Of a stretch of DNA of 5,998 nucleotides, positions 1 to 4,453 are shown one piece after another. The DNA is taken from positions 1 through 5,998 of the forward strand of contig MFKM01000021.1 in assembly GCA_001779575.1 (NCBI GenBank), read 5' to 3'. The notes below the pieces were generated by a model, which had not been told where the DNA came from, ran no database searches, and worked only from the letters and a program-made list of their open reading frames with translations. Numbering within the stretch: the first letter of the stretch is position 1; each line of letters begins with the position of its first letter. The position numbers were made by a program, and so were the translations under genes. Source of the stretch: Candidatus Jorgensenbacteria bacterium RIFCSPLOWO2_12_FULL_42_11 (GTDB taxonomy: Bacteria > Patescibacteriota > Minisyncoccia > UBA6257 > MFKM01).

Positions 1-97
1 AAACTTTATCTAAAGGATTAACGATTACTTCGTAACCTTTATCTTTTAATTTTTTAATTCCGGCTTCCGGAATCTGGCGGGTGATATAGATTTTCAT
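1..97 (-). CDS. D-isomer-specific 2-hydroxyacid dehydrogenase, N-terminal fragment (partial)
   Basis: Reading leftward from the ATG at 95-97, 32 codons are visible before the window edge. The peptide begins MKIYITRQIPEAGIKKL and continues KDKGYEVIVNPLDK. This resembles the first strand and helix of the substrate-binding domain of glyoxylate/hydroxypyruvate reductases and related D-2-hydroxyacid dehydrogenases, where 'TRxIPExGIxLL' followed by 'YEVxV' is typical. Such enzymes are cytosolic and use NAD(P)H to interconvert 2-oxo acids and D-2-hydroxy acids. The Rossmann fold and the catalytic Arg, Glu and His lie outside the window, so substrate and completeness cannot be judged. A good promoter on this strand would start the RNA within a base or so of the ATG, suggesting a leaderless message. 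The family call rests on a short stretch and is moderately sure. Confidence 0.65.
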   Translation of the reverse strand, partial: MKIYITRQIPEAGIKKLKDKGYEVIVNPLDKV

Positions 98-103
98 ATT
101 TTA

Positions 104-132
104 ATAATATCAAATTTTATGCAAAATCCCAA
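104..132 (-). promoter_or_regulatory. Predicted promoter of the 2-hydroxyacid dehydrogenase gene
   Basis: On the minus strand, a -35 box TTGGGA (127-132) and a -10 box TATTAT (104-109, 5 of 6 matches to TATAAT) are separated by 17 bases. The predicted start of transcription, about 7 bases after the -10 box, falls at about 97, the first base of the start codon. The gene would then be leaderless. The -35 box is identical to that of the divergent tRNA-Lys promoter. Confidence 0.5.
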
Positions 133-140
133 ATTTCAGC

Positions 141-178
141 TACTATTATTTTTGAACGATCGTTCGTAAATAATAGTA
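141..178. repeat. 38-bp near-perfect palindrome (copy 1)
   Basis: The outer arms TACTATTATTT (141-151) and AAATAATAGTA (168-178) pair perfectly. The centre GAACGATCGTTC (154-165) is a perfect 12-bp palindrome. Only two positions per side fail, 152/167 and 153/166. The palindrome lies between two divergent promoters, 8 bases from the dehydrogenase -35 box and 30 bases from the tRNA-Lys -35 box. A second copy of the same design lies at 5911-5952. It could be an operator for a dimeric regulator, a dispersed palindromic repeat or an RNA hairpin. It is not followed by a T-run on either strand, so an intrinsic terminator is unlikely. Confidence 0.85.
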
Positions 179-208
179 ATTACGAAAAATCAAACAAATG
201 CTTATAAA

Positions 209-237
209 TTGGGAAAATTTGAAATTTTCATTATAAT
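209..237 (+). promoter_or_regulatory. Predicted promoter of tRNA-Lys (and probably recG)
   Basis: A -35 box TTGGGA (209-214), a 17-base spacer and a perfect -10 box TATAAT (232-237) place the RNA start near 244, about 3 bases before the mature tRNA-Lys 5' end. No other promoter or terminator is seen before recG, so tRNA-Lys and recG are probably one transcript. The spacer holds a separate 17-bp inverted repeat (213-229). Confidence 0.7.
213..229. repeat. 17-bp perfect inverted repeat in the tRNA-Lys promoter spacer
   Basis: GAAAATTT (213-220) and AAATTTTC (222-229) are exact inverted repeats around one G. They occupy most of the space between the -35 and -10 boxes, the position of a classical repressor operator. 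The repeat is AT-rich, so chance or a DNA-bending role is possible. Confidence 0.4.
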
Positions 238-246
238 CAAATTAAA

Positions 247-319
247 CCGCCCATAGCTTAATTGGCAGAGCAGCTCCCTCTTAAGGAGACGGTTCCAGGT
301 TCGATTCCTGGTGGGCGGA
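247..319 (+). tRNA. tRNA-Lys (anticodon CUU)
   Basis: The 73-base gene folds into a complete cloverleaf. The acceptor stem CCGCCCA/TGGGCGG (247-253 with 312-318) has seven pairs. The D stem is 256-259 with 268-271. The anticodon loop 278-284 carries CTT at 280-282. The anticodon stem has four good pairs plus a G-A mismatch at its outer end. The variable loop has five bases, and the T arm CCAGG/CCTGG closes TTCGATT. The discriminator base is A319. CCA is not encoded, so a CCA-adding enzyme is needed. The C1-G72 first pair is less common for a bacterial tRNA-Lys. The gene lies directly behind a strong-looking promoter, and recG starts 5 bases after it. Confidence 0.93.
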
Positions 320-324
320 CATTT

Positions 325-2463
325 ATGGCAACCCTCACGACTCCCCTTTCTGAAATTTACGGCATCGGGCCGAAGTTTTTAGACCGTCTTGAAAAATTAG
401 GAATAAAGACGGCGGGTGATTTGCTTCGGCATTTCCCTTTTCGCTATGATGATTTCTCCCAAATCTGCAAAATCGCCGAACTTAAAGCCGGCCAACAGGC
501 AACCATCCAAGGAACAATCACCGATGTTTCTTCGCGCCGCAGTTGGCAACGAAGAATGTTTCTGGTTGAAGCGTTCATCAGCGACGAAACCGGCGATATC
601 CGGGCGATTTGGTTCAACCAGCCCTATTTAAAAAATGTTCTCCGCGAAGGCAAGCTGGTCAGTTTGGCCGGCAAGGTTGTCGTTTCTAAAAATAAATTTT
701 ATCTTTCCAATCCCGTTTATGAAGTTTTGAATAACGAAGACGAAATCAGCCAGACAAAACATACCGGCCGCTTGGTGCCGATTTACCCGGAAACCAAAGG
801 CCTGACCTCAAAAGGAATCCGTTATCTTGTCCAGCCCATCATTCGGGACTTGGAAAAAATACCGGAAATTTTACCGATTTCGGCGCTTCAAAAAAATAAT
901 TTGCCGGAAATCAATTCCGCGATTCGCTGGATTCATTTTCCCGAATCCCCGAAAGAAGCCCAGGCGGCCAAAAAACGTTTTGCTTTTGAAGACCTTTTCT
1001 GCCTTCAGCTTTCTAATATCCGGCAACGCCTTAAACTTAATGCTGAAAAAGCGGTTCCTGTTCCAACAGATATGGAATGGCTGAAAGAAACGCTTCGAGG
1101 CTTGCCTTTTGAACTTACTATTTCCCAAAAACAATCCCTTTGGGATATTTTGCAAGACCTTCAAAAACCGCATCCGATGAATCGCCTGTTGCAGGGCGAT
1201 GTCGGTTCCGGAAAAACCATTGTCGCCGCTTTGGCGGCTTTAACGGCGGCCAAAGAAAACAAGCAAAGTGTTTTCATGGCTCCGACCGAAATTTTAGCCA
1301 ACCAGCATTATCAAACCTTTATCAAGTTTTTTCCCGGTTTTAAAAAAGGATTGGCCATTGTTACTGCCAGCGAAGCAAAAGTTTTTTACGGCGATGGCTT
1401 GGAAGCCAAAATCAAAAAATCCGAGCTTTTAAAAGAAATCGCTTCGGGAAAAATAAAACTTATCATCGGCACCCATGCCCTGATTCAGAAAAACATTGTT
1501 TTTAACGACCTGGTTTTCGTGGTCATTGACGAGCAACATCGTTTCGGCGTTAAACAACGGGCGAAGTTGTTGAAAATCAATAAATTGGTTCCTCACTTTT
1601 TATCAATGTCCGCCACTCCTATTCCCCGAACTTTGACGCTGACTATTTTCGGCGACCTTAATTTGTCAACGATTACGGAGTTGCCCAAAAACAGAAAAGC
1701 TATTATCACTAAAATCGTGGCTCCGGCCAACCGAGACAAAGCTTACGCCTTTATCCGGGACCAGGTTCAAAAAGGCCGTCAAGTATTCGTCATTTGCCCC
1801 AGAATTGAAATACCGTCTTTGGAAGACCAGGAAAAAGCCGGTTTATCCTGGCGAAATCAGGCATTTCAAAACTTAGAAATAAAAGCCGTTAAAGAAGAAT
1901 ACGAAAAATTAAACATTAAAATTTTTCCGGATTTAGAAGTAGCGATGCTTCACGGGAAAATGAAAGCCGAAGAGAAGGAGTTAATAATGAAGCAATTCAA
2001 AAACGGGGAAATAGACGTTTTGGTTTCCACCTCGGTGGTGGAAGTCGGGGTTGATGTTCCCAACGCGGCTATAATGATGATTGAAGGCGCCGAACGTTTT
2101 GGTTTGGCCCAGCTTTATCAGTTTCGCGGCCGGGTGGGTCGGGGCGGCCATCAGTCGTTTTGTTTTCTTTTCACCGATTCTTCGGCCCAATCAACCAATC
2201 AACGGTTGCAATCAGTCGTTGAAGCCAAAAACGGCCTGGAATTAGCCGAGAAAGATTTGGAAATCCGGGGGCCCGGAGAATTTCTCGGTCAAAACCAAGC
2301 CGGCATACCGGACTTGGCGATGAAAGCCGTCCAGAATCCCGATTTAGTCAAAACCAGCCGTCAGGCCGCTTTGGAAATCATTGAAAAAGACCCGGAACTG
2401 AATGCTCATCCCCTGCTCAAAGAAAAACTAGAAAAATTTTCCAAGGACATTCATTTAGAGTAG
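325..2463 (+). CDS. recG: ATP-dependent DNA helicase RecG
   Basis: RecG is a superfamily 2 double-strand DNA translocase that regresses stalled forks and processes recombination intermediates. Seen here: a helix-hairpin-helix-like start (IYGIGPKFLDRLEKLGI), then an OB-fold wedge domain (about residues 50-150). The helicase motifs are Walker A GDVGSGKT (291-298), DEQH (402-405), SMSATP (427-432) and QFRGRVGR (599-606), followed by the RecG signature LEIRGPGEFLGQNQAG. At 712 residues it is full length. The loop between P492 and H543 is, from memory, about 18 residues longer than in E. coli RecG. The ATG at 325 was chosen because the frame's earlier ATG at 262 lies inside tRNA-Lys, and RecG homology begins at about this ATG. 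The only Shine-Dalgarno-like GGA (317-319) is the 3' end of the tRNA, so tRNA processing would leave a leader of about 5 bases. The gene ends in TAG, 10 bases from the opposing pheS stop. Confidence 0.97.
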   Translation: MATLTTPLSEIYGIGPKFLDRLEKLGIKTAGDLLRHFPFRYDDFSQICKIAELKAGQQATIQGTITDVSSRRSWQRRMFLVEAFISDETGDIRAIWFNQPYLKNVLREGKLVSLAGKVVVSKNKFYLSNPVYEVLNNEDEISQTKHTGRLVPIYPETKGLTSKGIRYLVQPIIRDLEKIPEILPISALQKNNLPEINSAIRWIHFPESPKEAQAAKKRFAFEDLFCLQLSNIRQRLKLNAEKAVPVPTDMEWLKETLRGLPFELTISQKQSLWDILQDLQKPHPMNRLLQGDVGSGKTIVAALAALTAAKENKQSVFMAPTEILANQHYQTFIKFFPGFKKGLAIVTASEAKVFYGDGLEAKIKKSELLKEIASGKIKLIIGTHALIQKNIVFNDLVFVVIDEQHRFGVKQRAKLLKINKLVPHFLSMSATPIPRTLTLTIFGDLNLSTITELPKNRKAIITKIVAPANRDKAYAFIRDQVQKGRQVFVICPRIEIPSLEDQEKAGLSWRNQAFQNLEIKAVKEEYEKLNIKIFPDLEVAMLHGKMKAEEKELIMKQFKNGEIDVLVSTSVVEVGVDVPNAAIMMIEGAERFGLAQLYQFRGRVGRGGHQSFCFLFTDSSAQSTNQRLQSVVEAKNGLELAEKDLEIRGPGEFLGQNQAGIPDLAMKAVQNPDLVKTSRQAALEIIEKDPELNAHPLLKEKLEKFSKDIHLE

Positions 2464-2480
2464 CGATAACGATTTATCGC
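2463..2480. terminator. Hairpin shared by the convergent recG and pheS stop codons (possible bidirectional terminator)
   Basis: GCGATAA (2463-2469) and TTATCGC (2474-2480) form a 7-bp perfect stem around a CGAT loop. The stem starts on the last base of the recG TAG and contains the complement of the pheS TAA. There is no T-run on either side, so this is not a standard intrinsic terminator. It may pause transcription or protect 3' ends. Its short length makes chance possible. Confidence 0.4.
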
Positions 2481-3625
2481 ACCAAAGCATTCAGCTCTTT
2501 TCGGGTGCGGTCTATGAGAAGTCGCTGGATTTTATCCACCTCGTCGTTGGTCAGGGTTCTTTCGTTAGAACGATAGACTATATGGAAAGTGTAGCTGATA
2601 TTGTTTTCGCCGAATTTTTCTTTGTTCTCGTATTTGTCCAGCAAAGAAACTTCCTCAACTAAATTTCCGGCGCAATCTCTGATAATTTCGTAATAATTAT
2701 TCAGACTGGTGTCTTTGCCGACGACAAAAGAAATGTCGCGATAAGTCATCGGATATTTGCTGATTTCCTGAAAACGGCTGTTTAGGTCTTTGAATTGGCC
2801 TGTTATTCTTTTATCGGTTGACCAGAAAATCCGAATGTCGGGAATTTCCATTTTTATCATCGCCAATCTTTCCAAACCGAAACCGAAGGCCCAGCCGTTG
2901 TAAACTGACGGATCAATATCCAAATTTTTCAGAACCCGCGTATGAACGACGCCGGCACCCACAATCTCCAGCCATTGGTTTTTCCCTTTAATTGCTATTT
3001 GAAGACTGGGATCGGTAAAAGGAAAAGTGTCTTCGGAAATCTGGTATTCAACATCAGTCCCGTAAATGTTTTTAGCGATGTCAACCAAAACCTCCGTCAA
3101 TTCCAGTATGCCGATTATTTTTTTATCTTTCCGGCAAATGTACAAGCCGTCTATCTGGTGGAAAGCGGGATAATGAGAACGGTCAATTTCGTCTTTCCGA
3201 TAAACTTTGCCGAAACACAAAGCGCCGATTTCACCTTCGGTTTCCAGTTTCTTCATATTTTCTTCGGAAAAATAATAAGGCCACATTACTGTGGTATGGG
3301 TGCGCAAAACCCAATCTTTTTCCGGGTAATAGGTGTCGGTTTCCTGGCGGCTGGGATGGTCTGCCGGCGCGTTCAATAGGTCAAAATTATTTCTGACGCT
3401 GACAATTTCGGGAACATTGATAATGTCAAAATTTTTAAACCGGCGAAGATTGACGATGGCGTCAATTAAAAATTTTATAGGAGAATCGTTAGTTTTGGTT
3501 AAATCGGGCAGAGCCAAAAGTTGTTTTATCCGCAAACTTTTGAAATCAGTTTTGTTTTGAAGCTTGGACAAAACTGCCGGCATTTCCGGGTCGTTAATCG
3601 TCAAATTTCTTCTTTTGGTGGACAT
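2474..3625 (-). CDS. pheS: Single-chain (mitochondrial-type) phenylalanyl-tRNA synthetase: PheS catalytic core plus FDX-ACB domain
   Basis: The enzyme charges tRNA-Phe with phenylalanine in the cytosol. Residues 85-275 are a class II catalytic core: PADHPSR (87-93), LRTHTT (107-112), motif 2 GKVYRKDEID (139-148), FHQIDG (155-160), FPFTDPS (201-207), WLEIVGAG (218-225) and motif 3 GFGLERLAM (248-256). Residues 287-383 (SKYPMTYRDISF, LVEEVSLLDKY, YRSNERTL) form an FDX-ACB domain, normally the C-terminus of the beta subunit PheT. Ordinary bacterial PheS lacks this domain and works as an alpha2beta2 enzyme. This architecture, including SKYP-x(4)-DISF and ERTL, matches human mitochondrial FARS2, and the long N-terminal coiled coil is absent. 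Some pocket residues differ from the usual ones (T112, W115, D159). No pheT is next to it. The start is the first in-frame ATG that fits. It has no Shine-Dalgarno, and the upstream gap to tRNA-fMet is 27 bases. Confidence 0.93.
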   Translation of the reverse strand: MSTKRRNLTINDPEMPAVLSKLQNKTDFKSLRIKQLLALPDLTKTNDSPIKFLIDAIVNLRRFKNFDIINVPEIVSVRNNFDLLNAPADHPSRQETDTYYPEKDWVLRTHTTVMWPYYFSEENMKKLETEGEIGALCFGKVYRKDEIDRSHYPAFHQIDGLYICRKDKKIIGILELTEVLVDIAKNIYGTDVEYQISEDTFPFTDPSLQIAIKGKNQWLEIVGAGVVHTRVLKNLDIDPSVYNGWAFGFGLERLAMIKMEIPDIRIFWSTDKRITGQFKDLNSRFQEISKYPMTYRDISFVVGKDTSLNNYYEIIRDCAGNLVEEVSLLDKYENKEKFGENNISYTFHIVYRSNERTLTNDEVDKIQRLLIDRTRKELNALVR

Positions 3626-3652
3626 TTATTTTAAGATATATTATCATATCGT
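3626..3652. promoter_or_regulatory. Short divergent promoter gap between pheS and the tRNA cluster
   Basis: This AT-rich 27-base gap must serve genes on both sides. On the plus strand, TATATT (3637-3642) would start RNA close to the tRNA-fMet 5' end, with a weak -35 candidate TTGGTG (3615-3620) inside the first codons of pheS. On the minus strand, the GATAAT-like sequence within 3640-3650 could be a -10 box for pheS, with its -35 region inside tRNA-fMet. The GATAT/ATATC arms (3635-3650) form a small inverted repeat. The two promoters would overlap and may interfere. The box assignments are uncertain. Confidence 0.35.
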
Positions 3653-3724
3653 CGCGGGGTAGAGAAATGGTTATCTCGGGAGGCTCATAATCTCCAGAAG
3701 CGGGTTCAACTCCCGCCCCCGCAA
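3653..3724 (+). tRNA. Initiator tRNA-fMet (anticodon CAU)
   Basis: This is a 72-base cloverleaf with a CAT anticodon at 3686-3688. The acceptor strand CGCGGGG (3653-3659) pairs with CCCCGCA (3717-3723), leaving an unpaired C1-A72, the hallmark of bacterial initiator tRNA that allows formylation. The D stem GAGA/TCTC (3662-3665 with 3674-3677) has the initiator-type A11-U24 pair. The T arm is GCGGG/CCCGC. The anticodon stem GGAGG/TCTCC (3679-3683 with 3691-3695) is unusual: positions 29-31/39-41 read A-U, G-C, G-U instead of three G-C pairs. The variable loop has only four bases. The discriminator is A3724 and CCA is not encoded. It is first in a cluster with tRNA-Met and tRNA-Asp. Confidence 0.95.
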
Positions 3725-3738
3725 CAAGCTCGGAAATA

Positions 3739-3762
3739 GGCAGGTTTACCTGCCGACAGGCA
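3739..3762 (+). repeat. GC-rich palindromic repeat (copy 1) between tRNA-fMet and tRNA-Met
   Basis: The repeat consists of GGCAGG, a TTTA spacer, CCTGCCG, ACA and GGCA. GGCAGGT (3739-3745) and ACCTGCC (3748-3754) form a 7-bp hairpin. CCTGCC (3749-3754) can instead pair with GGCAGG at 3759-3764, which is the 5' acceptor strand of tRNA-Met. A homologous copy with identical spacing lies in gatA at 4542-4565. It matches at 18 of 24 positions, and all six differences are transitions. Confidence 0.75.
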
Positions 3763-3832
3763 GGGTAGCTCAGTTGGTTAGAGCATAGCATTCATAACGC
3801 TAAGGTCGTGGGTTCGATCCCCACCCCTGCTA
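3759..3832 (+). tRNA. Elongator tRNA-Met (anticodon CAU)
   Basis: This is a 74-base cloverleaf. Acceptor GGCAGGG (3759-3765) pairs with CCCTGCT (3825-3831), with a G1-U72 wobble that I also recall in B. subtilis elongator tRNA-Met. The D stem is GCTC/GAGC, and the anticodon loop TTCATAA carries CAT at 3793-3795. The anticodon stem has four pairs plus A31-C39 next to the loop. The T arm GTGGG/CCCAC encloses TTCGATC, and the discriminator is A3832. CCA is not encoded. A paired 1-72 end and no A11-U24 exclude an initiator. A CAU tRNA can also be tRNA-Ile with lysidine at position 34, but the loop and T arm fit Met better. Its first four bases are also the end of the palindromic repeat. Confidence 0.85.
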
Positions 3833-3834
3833 CT

Positions 3835-3910
3835 GGTCGCGTAGTGTAGCCCGGTCCAACACGTCTCCCTGTCACGGAGAAGATCACGGGTTCAAATCCC
3901 GTCGCGACCG
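3835..3910 (+). tRNA. tRNA-Asp (anticodon GUC)
   Basis: This is a 76-base cloverleaf with all stems paired: acceptor GGTCGCG/CGCGACC (3835-3841 with 3903-3909), D stem GTGT/ACAC, anticodon stem TCTCC/GGAGA around CTGTCAC with GTC at 3871-3873, and T stem ACGGG/CCCGT. The discriminator is G3910, a known tRNA-Asp identity base. CCA is not encoded. Only two bases separate it from tRNA-Met, so the two are cut from one precursor. It ends 6 bases before the stop of the opposing membrane-protein gene, and no terminator is visible after it. Confidence 0.96.
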
Positions 3911-3916
3911 CTGGTT

Positions 3917-4444
3917 TTAATCAATCAGCTCAAATTCCTGGAAAGATTTTTTGTAGATATTGATAAGCAATTCGGCTTCCTGCTTATTGATGTGAAAATC
4001 TTTTTCTTTAAGAATTCGCTGCTTGATTTTATGGGCCGACCAAACATCGCTGATATTGGAAAGCTTGGCCGAATCAAGTTGCGCCAATCGTTCGTCCGTG
4101 TCATTGCCAATGTAGCCGCTGATTTTCAGAAGTTCGTCAAGGATCCTGTCGGCGTCGGTGATAGCCGATTTAAGACTGGCTTCGTCTCCCAATCGCATTT
4201 TTTTTTGAATTTGTCGCCAGGCTACGAGCGAACGATGCTTTTCCAAATCCCCTACTTTCAAAACATCCATATATTGTTCAATTTTCATATTGACAAAACC
4301 CAATTTTTTTACGCAATAAATTATGCCCCAGAGCAGAAGGCCGGAGATTGTCAAAGAAGCGAATTTGATCCAGCCAAAATAGGGCGAAAATAAATCAATT
4401 ATTAAATTCCTGATGTTTAAAATCTGATTGATGATATTTTCCAT
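3917..4444 (-). CDS. Small membrane-anchored protein with a HEPN-like cytosolic helical domain (function unknown)
   Basis: The 175-residue protein has one clear membrane segment (about residues 24-46, rich in Leu, Ile and Gly, followed by KK). A charged, helical domain covers residues 55-175. The order 'ADRILDELLKISGY', 'DERLAQL', 'LSNISDVWSAHKI' and 'EAELLINIYKKSFQEFE' resembles what I recall of a family in CPR genomes related to HEPN/DUF4145 domains, where the segment after 'AHK' normally reads like RNRIAHE. Here residues 141-147 are KQRILKE, so the putative R-N-x-x-x-H catalytic pattern is missing. The HEPN link is an inference from memory. The gene lies 9 bases after gatA on the same strand and is probably its last operon member. 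There is no Shine-Dalgarno. Its stop is 6 bases from the opposing tRNA-Asp. Confidence 0.8.
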   Translation of the reverse strand: MENIINQILNIRNLIIDLFSPYFGWIKFASLTISGLLLWGIIYCVKKLGFVNMKIEQYMDVLKVGDLEKHRSLVAWRQIQKKMRLGDEASLKSAITDADRILDELLKISGYIGNDTDERLAQLDSAKLSNISDVWSAHKIKQRILKEKDFHINKQEAELLINIYKKSFQEFELID

Positions 4445-4453
4445 AAGTTATCG

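Noticed and set aside
262..324. Upstream in-frame ATG that would add 21 residues to RecG
   Set aside because: It lies inside tRNA-Lys, and RecG homology begins only at about the ATG at 325.
2942..3379. 145-residue plus-strand open frame
   Set aside because: It is a shadow of pheS, whose protein is clearly homologous to a known family. The shadow has no recognisable domain.
3594..3791. 65-residue minus-strand open frame containing 'GAGVEPASGDYEPPE'
   Set aside because: It is antisense to tRNA-fMet and the palindromic repeat. Peptides of this kind are translated tRNA complement, a common false annotation.
3759..3832. Reading the second CAU tRNA as tRNA-Ile (lysidine type)
   Set aside because: The G1-U72 end, TTCATAA loop and T arm fit elongator Met better, and a cell needs an elongator tRNA-Met. 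Not fully excluded without tRNA-gene content and modification data.
3992..4393. 133-residue plus-strand open frame
   Set aside because: It lies opposite the membrane-protein gene, which fits the operon and has a clear membrane segment. The plus-strand product shows no motif.
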